Part shown: in pieces, positions 28,601-36,632 of the stretch
Layout of the letters: each line of letters begins with the position of its first letter
How positions within the stretch are numbered: the stretch's first letter is position 1
NCBI GenBank assembly: GCA_963677185.1
Contig: OY781889.1
Span: 682,001 to 746,000, forward strand
Reading direction: 5' to 3'
DNA length: 64,000 nt
Origin: G963677185 sp963677185
Lineage (GTDB): Bacteria > Bacillota > Syntrophomonadia > Syntrophomonadales > Syntrophomonadaceae
Program-made: the position numbers and the translations under genes
The notes under the pieces: model-generated
What the model was told of the DNA's origin: nothing
What the model saw: only the letters and a program-made list of their open reading frames with translations
Database searches by the model: none

Positions 28601-29301
28601 TTGTCCATATGCGTCAAGGCTTCGCCCAACTCCAGGCGAACCTGCTGCATAAGATGAACACACCAGGACGACTGCGTCAAGGAGCTTGCATCCACCAGCA
28701 GAGCTTGTATGGATGCGTCCAGCCACTGCCAGGGATCTGGCCGGCTCATTATAAAATTGAACAAGCGGGTAATTTCATCCCGTAAGCCCTGGTCGTTAAA
28801 TGGGCCAGAGAACATATCCAAAAGAGCCAGCAGTGCCGAAGCGTCGCTGGAACTCCGCGCCTCCAGCATCTCATCCATCGCTTCGTTCTTCAGTATTTCG
28901 CTTTCGCCGCTGTCCGCAACTCTAAAAGCGGGTTCGATGCCGAGTACATAGAAATGAGCGCGCACTACTTCCATGCAAAATGAGTGGAGAGTGCTGATCT
29001 GGGCCTGGTTGACCTGATTGATTTCTTTAATCAAGTGCCGGGCCAGGGTTCCCTGGTTTTGCTCCAGGCTAATTTCGACAAACTGATTTAGCCGCCCGCT
29101 TATCCGGCTCCTCATCTCGCCGGCAGCGGCGTTGGTAAATGTTGCCACCAGCATCCTATCCAAACTGCAGCCATGATTTATAATCAAATCCAGGATGCGC
29201 TCGACTAGAACCCTGGTTTTACCGGAACCTGCCGCTGCAGAAACCAGCAGGTTCTTTCCCTGATGCTTAATAATCGCTTGCTGCTCCATACTTAATTCCA
29301 A
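25609..29301 (-). CDS. addA: ATP-dependent helicase/nuclease subunit A
   Basis: AddA, the UvrD-type motor plus nuclease of the AddAB end-resection complex. Its 1230 residues match the Bacillus length. Motifs in order: Q motif MEQQAIIKHQGKNLLVSAAAG with Walker A AGSGKTRVLVERI, motif II VFIDEYQDTSP near 400, motif III MVGDVKQSIYRFR, motif V VRIMSIHKSKGLEFP near 800, motif VI LYVAMTRAESRLIL near 870, and the C-terminal RecB nuclease motif LVDYKSGYSGWD with QINLYRKALE. It is monocistronic here, separated from addB by the FN3 cluster and small genes on both strands. Confidence 0.96.
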   Translation of the reverse strand: MELSMEQQAIIKHQGKNLLVSAAAGSGKTRVLVERILDLIINHGCSLDRMLVATFTNAAAGEMRSRISGRLNQFVEISLEQNQGTLARHLIKEINQVNQAQISTLHSFCMEVVRAHFYVLGIEPAFRVADSGESEILKNEAMDEMLEARSSSDASALLALLDMFSGPFNDQGLRDEITRLFNFIMSRPDPWQWLDASIQALLVDASSLTQSSWCVHLMQQVRLELGEALTHMDKAVHCCAGQAGMERIHSFLSTERDNIQDLAREANNDTLYWMLLGFSFSRRPAAPKQAGEDVVRELGNAREQAKTRVVNAQSLLVNRDFDNQAREYAVMHEHLQFLKLLVQDYARIYGQKKQERGLLDFTDLEHMALAILQNPEIAAIYRQRFEHVFIDEYQDTSPIQEALLDGVSRSGNVFMVGDVKQSIYRFRLADPAIFMGKYRRYSDDQASDGCLMALGKNYRSAGGIIGAVNYVFGQVMTAENGEIDYSEGKLEPGLTGTVCSGGEGAEVELLLLDNSDENSHANGGTGYDAGQEEELQDKGAAEDSGLILEEMQMLEKEAWLLAGRIQRLIADDEIIRDAGTGEMRPVAYRDITVLLRATSRVADIFSGVFVQAGIPVYCEAGAGYFDSLEIQLVLNLLRLIDNKRQDIPLVSVMHSPFFGFELKELADIRIFSRQQSLDDNSFIAAVEQYAEKGTGPLRERVSVMLALLQQWKEEARFLPLDELIWKLLIESGFYYYSAALPGGRQRTANLDLLLEKARVFQAGSLQGLFNFIGFIDGLQSGGQDAGAASIIGENDNVVRIMSIHKSKGLEFPVVCVAGLGRRFNMRDSTRRLLVHGEMGLGPYYIDLEQRSLFDTLARKAIISKLRQQSLAEEMRILYVAMTRAESRLILSGSLASLEKNLARWTRDICSASIGEAGCFLDWLGPVLLRHEKDGGQLRERAGLGKEFGPLLTDDSVWSILLHNQLDVIKQPVFRTREDSTIAARQEETGQLRRLEKVIESLNWRYQYPDAVGIPSKLSVTAVKRFRSIQEVPQAALNEMAQPLVFNRPRFAGDTSGWSEAETGTLYHLVLQNLDLAKVSTAPELAGQLENMITRELLGPEEAAAVNTDKLLAFFQSGLGQRMLCSPLVKREVAFNLKIKAGELLDRSYEQEEDLLLQGVIDLFFEEEGQLVLVDYKSGYSGWDPSDAVEAYGLQINLYRKALESIYGKKVKSAYLYMLNSGQEIELASKW

Positions 29302-29611
29302 GGTGGATACAACCTTTCAAAAAAGTATTTGATCCTGCCTGCAATACTGCGCAAGCAGTATATTTATTCTACCACAGCCCTGCCGGTCCCGGTCATAACC
29401 GGGCACTGGCAGGTTATGCGGCTTTCTGGACGGGTGCTCGCAGCCGACATCTCTGGTAATTGTTTTCCAGAAATAAGATGACAAAAAGCGGCAAACATAT
29501 TATGCTATATTATAAGCAGGACTGGTATCGTACCTTATAAAGCGTACCTGACATGGCTGGGAAGGTTATCGATTTCCAGGCCCGAATCGAACCAGAAAGG
29601 AGGGTCACGAC
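29302..29611. other. Divergent intergenic gap, no gene seen
   Basis: This 310-base region separates addA from the MORN gene. A hairpin (ATACTGC-GCA-AGCAGTAT) lies near 29345-29362. Towards the MORN gene, ATGACA followed 17 bases later by TATGCT near 29480-29510 could be its promoter. Confidence 0.4.
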
Positions 29612-29938
29612 ATGGCAGATATTAGAGAAATTCCCGAATATACCCTCACTGACGGCATGGTCGCTCACTATAAGGGGGAAGTCAATGCGGATTTCTTTCC
29701 GCATGGCCAAGGCAAGGCTTATTATAAAAGCAGCTCAATGTACGAAGGAGCCTGGGTCAATGGCAAGCGCGAGGGGTATGGCGTTGAGTATTACCCGGAC
29801 GGCACCTTGCGTTATGACGGAGAGTGGAAAGACGGTTTGAGACATGGAAAAGGCAAATCATTCCACACCAACGGAACCCTGGCGTTTGAGGGTGAGTGGT
29901 CGGTGGATAAACCGGTAAATTATCCGACCATGGGATAG
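29612..29938 (+). CDS. MORN repeat protein
   Basis: A 108-residue protein with at least three MORN-type repeats: YKSSSMYEGAWVNGKREGYG, YYPDGTLRYDGEWKDGLRHG and FHTNGTLAFEGEW, each in the Y.G.W..G...G pattern. No signal peptide. AAAGGAGGG lies seven bases upstream of the ATG. MORN proteins mediate lipid or protein contacts, but no specific role is visible here. Followed at once by a strong terminator. Confidence 0.85.
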   Translation: MADIREIPEYTLTDGMVAHYKGEVNADFFPHGQGKAYYKSSSMYEGAWVNGKREGYGVEYYPDGTLRYDGEWKDGLRHGKGKSFHTNGTLAFEGEWSVDKPVNYPTMG

Positions 29939-29951
29939 CTTAATAGAATCT

Positions 29952-29979
29952 AAACCCCCTGGACAATCCAGGGGGTTTT
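29952..29979. terminator. Bidirectional terminator
   Basis: AAACCCCCTGG and CCAGGGGGTTTT form an 11-bp stem with a five-base loop (ACAAT). T-runs on both strands let it serve the MORN gene and also transcription coming from 30834 on the minus strand. Confidence 0.85.
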
Positions 29980-29986
29980 AATTTCC

Positions 29987-30225
29987 AGACCGATGACATT
30001 AGCGAATCTCTTCGTTATTCGTGAAATCAGTTCAATCGACGTACGCATAAGTACGAATCTCTCACTGATTTCACTCATGCCTCGACCTTCATCTAATGTC
30101 ATCGGTCTGTACATCTAATCTAATCTAATCGTTATTTGTTAAATCAGTTCAATCGACGTACGCATAAGTACGACTCTCTCACTGATTTCACTCATGCCTC
30201 GACCTTCATCTAATGTCATCGGTCT
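29987..30225. repeat. Palindromic intergenic element, copy C, duplicated
   Basis: AGACCGATGACATTAG (29987-30002) and its exact inverse CTAATGTCATCGGTCT (30093-30108) bound a 122-base element. Its centre is the palindrome ATCAGTTCAATCGACGTACG ... GTACG ... CACTGAT. A second copy of the right part follows, with CTAATGTCATCGGTCT again at 30210-30225. The core is related to copies A and B. Like copy A, it lies 3' of a minus-strand gene and next to a terminator hairpin. Confidence 0.75.
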
Positions 30226-30247
30226 GTACATCTAATCTAATCTAATC
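30014..30247. repeat. Tandem duplication, two 117-bp units
   Basis: Units 30014-30130 and 30131-30247 are nearly identical, differing mainly in the first ten bases and near the GTACGAATC/GTACGACTC position. Each ends in an ATCTAATCTAATCTAATC run that may have seeded the duplication by slippage. Confidence 0.9.
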
Positions 30248-30285
30248 AGTATTCGGACATGCAGTTCAATCCAATCCAGTCATCT

Positions 30286-30834
30286 CTATTTGCCTTCAGC
30301 CGAATCTTTTTCCTTGCCTTCGGCTTTTTCGCCTTCTTCAGCTGTTTCCTCTTCCGGTGGATACTCCTCAATCCTTGATTCGCGCCGCTTATCGAAGGAG
30401 AAAGCCGATGAAGAATCGAAGATATCGATTTCAGCAAAACCTACCCGTAATGATACCCGGTATTCATTGTATTCCAGTCCGTACTGGCAGGCGACAATAG
30501 GCAGCTTGGTTATTCCGCTGACAACATTGTGAAATATGGTTTCCAGTTCTTTGCGCTTGATATTCCTGAAATTACTGGCATCTGCTCTCTTATCGATCGC
30601 TTTCTTATCAAGAGCATCCCTTAAAAACAGGCAAAAGCTATGCCACACTTCCTCATCGCTTAAATCAGCAGAAAGGACCTTCTCGATGCGCTGCCGCCGA
30701 TAATCGTATTCCACTACGCTGAGGAGCATGTCTTTTTCCTGGGTATCGAAAAAATGGGAATCATAAACTTTTTCAGATAATATGGTAGATTTCTCGGCGA
30801 ATTTTTTCACCAGTTTTTCAACTTTTACAGCCAT
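30286..30834 (-). CDS. Uncharacterised protein with acidic tail
   Basis: A 182-residue cytosolic protein that I do not recognise. Residues 1-90 are helical and charged (VEKLVKKFAEKS, VEYDYRRQRIEKVL), followed by a mixed region with FHNVVSGITKLPIV and a C-terminal 28-residue tail almost wholly of Glu, Lys, Ala and Gly. The ATG at 30834 is set by AAAGGGG seven bases upstream; the longer frame has none. It stands alone between the MORN gene (convergent) and a divergent stalk-domain gene. Confidence 0.7.
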   Translation of the reverse strand: MAVKVEKLVKKFAEKSTILSEKVYDSHFFDTQEKDMLLSVVEYDYRRQRIEKVLSADLSDEEVWHSFCLFLRDALDKKAIDKRADASNFRNIKRKELETIFHNVVSGITKLPIVACQYGLEYNEYRVSLRVGFAEIDIFDSSSAFSFDKRRESRIEEYPPEEETAEEGEKAEGKEKDSAEGK

Positions 30835-31095
30835 TGCAATACCCCTTTCCACCTGCTTGGCGGGCTGTATTCCCCCAGCCCGTAATATGTATAAGCCTGC
30901 CGCTTCTGATATCCATTGTATCCCAAGCCATGAGGCTTGGAAAGGGCCGTTTCTCACTCAAATTGCCTCTGCCGCCCAAAGCTGATATACTTCAAGCAAA
31001 CCTGCCGGTAAGCCATTTTTATTTTGTCAACACCGGCCCACTCGGTTTGCAGGTGCAATTACTCCATCTGGAGCACGAAAAGGAGGACGTATTGG

Positions 31096-32082
31096 ATGAA
31101 AAAAATGTTGCTTTCGCTGGCCATTGTTACCGCGTTTCTGCTGGTTCCCCTGGCTAATGCCAGCGCCGCTAACGTACAGGTAGTAGTAAACGGGCAGAAC
31201 ATCAATGACCGCTTCGAGGTCCAGCCCATCGTGGACAATTCGAGTGTTTTAGTCCCGCTTCGGGCTATTTTTGAAGCGGTAGGAGCGACGGTGGAATGGG
31301 AGCAGGACAGCCAAACCGCCCGGGCCGTCAAAGGCAATACCACCGTAATTATGGTTCTTGGTTCTCTGGAGCCAACTGTAAATGGCACAATATGGCCGTT
31401 AGAGGTTCCTGCCCAGGCCGTAAACGAGAGCATACTGGCTCCGTTGCGCTTTGCCGGCGAAGCCTTTGGGGGAACCGCAACCTGGGATGGCCCCAATTAC
31501 ACGGCCATTATTAATACCTCCGGCACCCCGGTCACGGCCGGATTTAAGGCTGCCAATGTTGTGGCCGCCTTTTCGCCGGTGGATTGCGACGTGAACCTGG
31601 CAATCAATGCCAGCACCAGCAAGCAGGGCGATGTCCCTCTGGATGTGACCGGCAGCGGTTATATTCTGTCCGGAGGGCCGGCTGAAACCAATGTGGATAT
31701 AAGCAGCACATCTTTTATTTTCAGTCTTTTAATGGGTGAGCAGGATAAAACCATTGCTGGCTGCCCTTTTTCCGAGCTTATATACGGTCCGGCCAGCCTG
31801 GCGGAACAATCGGTCGCCGGTCTGAAAGTAAGTGAAAATGGCGGCAATTACCTGTTGACCAGTAACGGAGATGAGTTTCCGCCCTCGGTATATGAATTAA
31901 TGAACAATGCCATTGACGGAGTCACTTTCCAGAGCCTGACTGGAGATTATATCGTTTATGTGGACAAATCCAGCATGCAGGTTGAGCGCATCTCGATCAG
32001 CAGCATCGATGGCGAAGGAACCAGCACCGCTTACGGGAATGTGCATCTTACCGGTGATGGAGAGCTTGGTTACAGCTACTAA
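31096..32082 (+). CDS. Secreted protein with N-terminal stalk domain
   Basis: A 328-residue exported protein: signal peptide (KKMLLSLAIVTAFLLVPLANASA), a stalk domain (PF07833) at about 25-135 with SSVLVPLRAIFEAVGATVEW and ILAPLRFAGEAFGG, then a beta-rich domain of about 190 residues. The latter recalls LolA/LprG-like or DUF6612 lipid-binding folds, a tentative reading. The ATG at 31096 follows AAAAGGAGG by eight bases. Unlike the other stalk proteins here, the stalk is N-terminal. Its stop codon abuts the stop of the convergent methyltransferase gene with no spacer. Confidence 0.8.
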   Translation: MKKMLLSLAIVTAFLLVPLANASAANVQVVVNGQNINDRFEVQPIVDNSSVLVPLRAIFEAVGATVEWEQDSQTARAVKGNTTVIMVLGSLEPTVNGTIWPLEVPAQAVNESILAPLRFAGEAFGGTATWDGPNYTAIINTSGTPVTAGFKAANVVAAFSPVDCDVNLAINASTSKQGDVPLDVTGSGYILSGGPAETNVDISSTSFIFSLLMGEQDKTIAGCPFSELIYGPASLAEQSVAGLKVSENGGNYLLTSNGDEFPPSVYELMNNAIDGVTFQSLTGDYIVYVDKSSMQVERISISSIDGEGTSTAYGNVHLTGDGELGYSY

Positions 32083-32838
32083 TCATCTGGTCTTATATGC
32101 ACTGAGCGCATATCGCTCATGCCGGTAAGCCAGGCGGTAGCGCAGCGGCATGGTCCGCATTTCTTCTTCTACTACATCACGCATATTTACAAAGCTGACC
32201 TGCTGCAAACTAACTTTTTGCAGCAGGTTTTTCACTTCTTCCGGCCGCACCTTTTCAATCAAGGGCAGCTGTTCACGCAATTGAACCGAGTAATTTTCCT
32301 TCCAGGGATTTTTCATCTCCTGGACGGCGATCAGGCATTGACCGCAGAAAGACAGTCCCCGATTCCATGCTCCAAAGGTGGACCATCCGGCATTAATAAT
32401 CAACATAATCCCACCGGGTTTAAGCACTCGCGACCACTCCTGCAGAGCCTTTTCCGGGTTGGGCAATGTCCATAGCAAATGCCGATTTATGACGGAATCA
32501 AAGCTTTCATTATCATAAGGCAGTTCTTCAGCATCAGCCATTTCAAATGCGAAGCTCCCGTTAACCGCGTGGTTTTTTTCCACTGCCTGAGCCAGCATTT
32601 CGCTGGAAAGGTCAATACCATACCCAAAGTGCCCCAGTTTAGAAGCTATACGGGCAAGAAACCCGGTTCCAGTGCCCACATCCAGAATTCGCAACGGGTT
32701 CCGCCCAAGAACATCGCTGATAAGGTTCATCCAGGCCTGTTCCTCCAGGCTGCTTTTTAAGCCGTGAGCGTACTGTTGATCATAGCTGCCGGACCATTGA
32801 TTCCAGTATTCTGCAACTTCGTTCTTGATGCATTCCAT
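32083..32838 (-). CDS. Class I SAM-dependent methyltransferase
   Basis: A 251-residue methyltransferase of the UbiE/type 11 kind: motif I LRILDVGTGTGFLARI near residue 50, GIDLSSEML near 73, DAEELPYDNESFDSVI near 101, and VLKPGGIMLIINAG near 137. It is the last gene of the ABC importer operon, four bases past the ATPase gene stop. The substrate is unknown. Linkage to a peptide/nickel-type importer suggests a role in processing or making the imported ligand, for example a metallophore; this is inference only. Confidence 0.85.
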   Translation of the reverse strand: MECIKNEVAEYWNQWSGSYDQQYAHGLKSSLEEQAWMNLISDVLGRNPLRILDVGTGTGFLARIASKLGHFGYGIDLSSEMLAQAVEKNHAVNGSFAFEMADAEELPYDNESFDSVINRHLLWTLPNPEKALQEWSRVLKPGGIMLIINAGWSTFGAWNRGLSFCGQCLIAVQEMKNPWKENYSVQLREQLPLIEKVRPEEVKNLLQKVSLQQVSFVNMRDVVEEEMRTMPLRYRLAYRHERYALSAYKTR

Positions 32839-32842
32839 TGTC

Positions 32843-33805
32843 TCAACAACCTCCTTTTATACAAGCCACCATGCCTCCGGTCCGAATCTGTAATGCAGGC
32901 TCTGCCAGCCGGCATGAATCAACGGCAAACCGGCAATAGGGCTGATAAACGCATGCCTGTGCCGCCCCGTCATCCCGGCTGAAAGACTGGGCCAGGCTCA
33001 TCGCTTTTTCTGTTTCACGCGGTGCTGATGGATTCATAAACGAACTCAATAAAACCGTGTACGGGTGACAGGCCGTGTTAAAGTCAGGCTTTTCCATAAT
33101 TTCCAGCACCCGGCCCTGAAACATGATTATTAAATGATCACAAAAATGCTCCATCAATTCGAGGTCATGGGATACGAATATGTACGTCAGATTTAACCGT
33201 TCCTTCAACTGCGCCAGCAGGTTCAAAACCTGGGCTTGAACTACTACATCCAGGCTGGAAACTACTTCATCCAGAATCAGGTAGCGTGGTTCCAGAGCCA
33301 GGGCACGAGCCAGAACCACCCGCTGCCGCTGCCCGCCTGACAATTGGTGGGGATAGCGCTCCAAATAGGATTCATCCAGTCCGACCAGCTCCAGAAGCTG
33401 GCTTATCCGGTTTTGGCGACTATTGCGACTTAACCTGAAGTAATTGTCCTGCCCTTCGCCGATTATGTCCCGTACCTGAAAGCGTGGGTTCATAGCCTGG
33501 TAGGGATTCTGAAAAACCAGCTGCACCTCCTTGTGAAATGCTTTGAGGTCTCGGCTGCTGCCCGCAATGTTCCGGTCATCGAAAGAAATATAACCGCGAT
33601 CCGGACGTTCCAAACCCGCAAGCATGCGGGCCAGGGTACTCTTGCCGCTGCCACTCTGCCCTGCAATGCCCCATATTTTATTCTGGGAAAACGATAGGTT
33701 TACATTTTGAAGAGCCTGGTTGCGATTTCGTTTAGATAAAGACAGCCCGCGCTGGTAGCTTTTGGATATATCCACAGCGTTAAGCAAAGGCCTCCCCCTT
33801 TCCAA
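32843..33805 (-). CDS. Peptide/nickel-type ABC transporter ATPase (OppF/NikE-like)
   Basis: A 320-residue nucleotide-binding subunit: Walker A GQSGSGKSTLAR, Q-loop QNPYQAMNPR, signature LSGGQRQRV, Walker B YLILDEVVSSLD (the usual LDEPTSALD is altered to DEVVSSLD, as in NikE-like proteins) and switch His FVSHDLEL. The C-terminal oligopeptide-transporter extension has Cys residues (YQPYCRFAVDSC). It overlaps the preceding ATPase gene by 26 bases, indicating one operon. Energises import through the two permeases encoded upstream. Confidence 0.9.
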   Translation of the reverse strand: MERGRPLLNAVDISKSYQRGLSLSKRNRNQALQNVNLSFSQNKIWGIAGQSGSGKSTLARMLAGLERPDRGYISFDDRNIAGSSRDLKAFHKEVQLVFQNPYQAMNPRFQVRDIIGEGQDNYFRLSRNSRQNRISQLLELVGLDESYLERYPHQLSGGQRQRVVLARALALEPRYLILDEVVSSLDVVVQAQVLNLLAQLKERLNLTYIFVSHDLELMEHFCDHLIIMFQGRVLEIMEKPDFNTACHPYTVLLSSFMNPSAPRETEKAMSLAQSFSRDDGAAQACVYQPYCRFAVDSCRLAEPALQIRTGGMVACIKGGC

Positions 33806-34796
33806 ACGAACCGGGACCGGGCTGGCAGCAGCTAACCCGGTGCCAGCCGTTGTTAATCATGGGCGGGACTCCTGATAAGCAGGCAGTAGCACGGCAATTA
33901 CAGCGCGACGAAAAAGCGCAGCCCTCATTACCATAATGCTCGTGTACCATTGAGTCTCCGGCGCGGTCTTCATATTCAGGCAGACAGCCTCGTTGTTCGG
34001 AAAACAGGCTGCTGGCCTTTAACATTGCCGTATATGGATGGAGCGGAAAGCTCATAAGCTCGGCTGCCGGCCCTTCTTCCACAATTTGGCCGGCATACAT
34101 TACCATAATGCGGTCCGCTATGCTCTGGACCAGGCCAAGATCATGAGAAATGAACAGGAGACCGCATCCCGTCTTCTGCTGGACCTTGCTGATAAGGTCC
34201 ATGATCTGGGCCTGGCTGATCATGTCAAGTGAACTGGTTGGTTCGTCTGCTACTATCACTGACGGCTCCAAAGCCATCACCATCGCTGCATAGGCGAGCT
34301 GCTTCATCCCCCCGCTCAGCTGGAAAGGATATGATTTATATATCGCGTCGGCGTTGTCAAAACCGGCTTGCTCAAGCCATTGCAGTGCTTTTCGGCGGGC
34401 CTGCCTGCTTCCAAGAGCCTGATGCCGGCGCAAGGCTTCCTGAATCTGGTCGCCTACTGTGAACAGTGAATCGAAAGCGCTTCCGGGGTCTTGAAAAATG
34501 AGGCCTACTTGCGAACCACGATAATCATTTTTGCCCAGTCCTGAAGCTGAAAAAATTTGCTGCCCTTTCAACACCACTTCACCCCGGGCAAGAAAACCGG
34601 GTGATTCCAGCAGCCCCAGCAGGACTTTGCCGCTGACGCTTTTACCGCTGCCGCTCTCTCCCACCAGCCCCAACGTTTCACGCTCAGCGATGCTGAAATT
34701 CAGATCCCGCACCGCTTGAATCTCTTTCCCCGGCAGTTTAAAGCTCACACTGATATGCCGGGCCTCAATCAACGGTTGGTGTAATGATATGCTCAT
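33780..34796 (-). CDS. Peptide/nickel-type ABC transporter ATPase (OppD/NikD-like)
   Basis: A 338-residue ATPase: Walker A GESGSGKSVSGKVLLG, Q-loop QDPGSAFDSL, signature LSGGMKQ, Walker B VIVADEPTSSLD, switch FISHDLGLV, and the C-terminal HPY extension (FPLHPYTAML) with a Cys-rich end (CAFSSRCNCRATAC). Forms a heterodimer with the following gene product in the usual scheme. It lies 13 bases downstream of the second permease gene. Confidence 0.92.
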   Translation of the reverse strand: MSISLHQPLIEARHISVSFKLPGKEIQAVRDLNFSIAERETLGLVGESGSGKSVSGKVLLGLLESPGFLARGEVVLKGQQIFSASGLGKNDYRGSQVGLIFQDPGSAFDSLFTVGDQIQEALRRHQALGSRQARRKALQWLEQAGFDNADAIYKSYPFQLSGGMKQLAYAAMVMALEPSVIVADEPTSSLDMISQAQIMDLISKVQQKTGCGLLFISHDLGLVQSIADRIMVMYAGQIVEEGPAAELMSFPLHPYTAMLKASSLFSEQRGCLPEYEDRAGDSMVHEHYGNEGCAFSSRCNCRATACLSGVPPMINNGWHRVSCCQPGPGSFGKGEAFA

Positions 34797-34809
34797 TAAA
34801 TTTTCCTCC

Positions 34810-35646
34810 TCAAGCGGCCTGTCGTGTTTTTATGAAAATTGTCCGCGGATTAGCTCTCTGTTGCAAACAATCGCCCAGCCTGCTGACAGCCAGGACCGTA
34901 CTGACAATGGCCAGGCCGGGAAAAGCGGAAATCCACCAGCAGCCGGCTAGAATCGTGCTTTGCCCGCCCATAATCATGTTGCCCCACGAAGGTATATGCG
35001 GCGGAACACCAAGACCCAGAAAACTAATCGAAGCTTCACTGATGATGGCATGCCCAACGCCAATCGTTGCTATAACGATTATGGTTGGCAGGCAGTGCGG
35101 TAAAATATGCCTGATCATGATTTTCCAGGACGGTGTACCCAGAATTATGGCCGCTTTAATAAAATCCCGCTCTTTAATAGCCAGGCTCTCGCCCCTGACC
35201 ATGCGGGCGGTCTGCATCCAACTTGTAAACGATATGCACAGAATCAGGTTCAGAACACCCGCTCCGGCGGCTGACTGTATGACCAGCATGAGAAGCATGC
35301 TGGGAATTGACAGCAATGCATCCACCAGGCGCATCATTATTCCGTCGACAGCAGTTCCGGCATAGGCGCTGAATACACCGTACATGCTTCCCAATAAAGT
35401 AGCTATAGCAACTGACAGCAAGCCAACCGCCAATGAAATCCGGCTTCCATACAGCAAACGGCTCAATAGATCGCGGCCCATTGAATCCGTTCCCAGCCAG
35501 TGATCTACATTGGGAGCCTGGTTGATCGCCTTGAGTTCTACTGCCTGCGGATCATGTGGCGCCAAAACCGGAGCTGCCACCGCCAATGCAACCATAATAA
35601 ACAAAAATGCCAGGGCAGGAAGCCCGGGTGGGCGATAATTATTCAT
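34810..35646 (-). CDS. ABC transporter permease (OppC/NikC-like)
   Basis: A 278-residue integral membrane subunit with about six hydrophobic segments and the family motif GTDSMGRDLLSRLLYGSRISL near residue 55. The EAA loop region GVGHAIISEASISFLGLGV contacts the ATPases. The ATG at 35646 overlaps the stop of the preceding permease (ATGA) and follows AGGAAGGGG; a GTG three codons earlier is less well placed. Confidence 0.92.
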   Translation of the reverse strand: MNNYRPPGLPALAFLFIMVALAVAAPVLAPHDPQAVELKAINQAPNVDHWLGTDSMGRDLLSRLLYGSRISLAVGLLSVAIATLLGSMYGVFSAYAGTAVDGIMMRLVDALLSIPSMLLMLVIQSAAGAGVLNLILCISFTSWMQTARMVRGESLAIKERDFIKAAIILGTPSWKIMIRHILPHCLPTIIVIATIGVGHAIISEASISFLGLGVPPHIPSWGNMIMGGQSTILAGCWWISAFPGLAIVSTVLAVSRLGDCLQQRANPRTIFIKTRQAA

Positions 35647-36632
35647 TGCAGCCACACCCCTTCCTGCTTGTTTACACCGGCTGCAATTCGGGGATCGATT
35701 AATGCGCAGGCTACATCAGCCAGCAGGTTGCCGCAAATGACCAGGAATCCGGTCAAAAGCACCGAACCCATCAGCAGGCTGTAATCATGTGAAACAGCGG
35801 CCGCCACTGATACCTGGCCCAGACCAGGCCAGGCAAAGACGCTCTCCACAACTACGGCGCCGCCCAGCATAGTCGAAATGGTCACCCCGAAGTAATTAAT
35901 AAATGGAATCAGCGAATTTTTCAGCACATGCCGCATCACTATACGGTTAGGTTTCAAACCCCGGGCCTGCAAAGACTGAACGTAGTCCAGGCCGAGCTCT
36001 TCGCTGATGCGGGCACGAATAAACCGTATATAGTATCCCAGATGCCCAAAGGCCAGTACCAGGGCTGGCAGGATGATATGCCGGGCTAAATCAGGGGCTG
36101 ACGGCTCCCGTCCCGTTGTATAAATCCCCGCTGTTGGCAAAACCCTCAATTCCACACCAAACAGCAATATAAGCATCAAGGCCAGCCAGAATCCTGGTGT
36201 GGATATCAGGGTAAGGGAGAGGATGCTTACCATCCGATCCAGGGTGGAGCCTGGATGCAATCCCGTAGCCAGACCCAGGGACAGAGACAGGAAAACGATC
36301 AGTACTGCAGCTACGATAACGAGTATGCATGTGGCCGGAAATCTTTCCATCAGGGTATTGATTACCGGCCTTCCTGTCAGGTATGAATACCCGAAATCGC
36401 CGGAAAGAGCCTGCTTGACCCAATAGAAATATTGCACCGGCAGCGGCTGATCCAGCCCGAAATTATGAATAATCCGCTGGCGGTCTTCAGGCCTTAGCTC
36501 CTGGCTTCTTTCCCCGTACATGGCATTGATGGGATCACCCGGCGCCAGGTGCATCAGGGCAAAGGCCAGGATGCTAACCGCAGCCAGCACAATAACGCTC
36601 TCCGCCAGGCGCTTGAGTACATAAACAGTCAT
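35643..36632 (-). CDS. ABC transporter permease (OppB/NikB-like)
   Basis: A 329-residue integral membrane subunit: N-terminal helix, the loop MHLAPGDPINAMYG, then PVQYFYWVKQALSGDFGYSY before the helical core, and the EAA loop ending in VAAAVSHDYSLLMG. This is the standard NikB/DppB layout. It begins at once after the substrate-binding protein stop (TAAATG), so translation is likely coupled. Confidence 0.93.
   Translation of the reverse strand: MTVYVLKRLAESVIVLAAVSILAFALMHLAPGDPINAMYGERSQELRPEDRQRIIHNFGLDQPLPVQYFYWVKQALSGDFGYSYLTGRPVINTLMERFPATCILVIVAAVLIVFLSLSLGLATGLHPGSTLDRMVSILSLTLISTPGFWLALMLILLFGVELRVLPTAGIYTTGREPSAPDLARHIILPALVLAFGHLGYYIRFIRARISEELGLDYVQSLQARGLKPNRIVMRHVLKNSLIPFINYFGVTISTMLGGAVVVESVFAWPGLGQVSVAAAVSHDYSLLMGSVLLTGFLVICGNLLADVACALIDPRIAAGVNKQEGVWLQ

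Noticed and set aside
29570..29600. tRNA-like GGTTCGATTC on the minus strand
   Set aside because: The flanking bases do not form a T stem, and no anticodon or acceptor arms are present.
29987..30247. CRISPR-like repeat array
   Set aside because: Only two units of 117 bases without spacers of distinct sequence; a tandem duplication fits better.
18336..32082. Possible genomic island or prophage
   Set aside because: No integrase, transposase, phage structural gene or tRNA-type attachment site was found; base composition by eye is like the neighbours.
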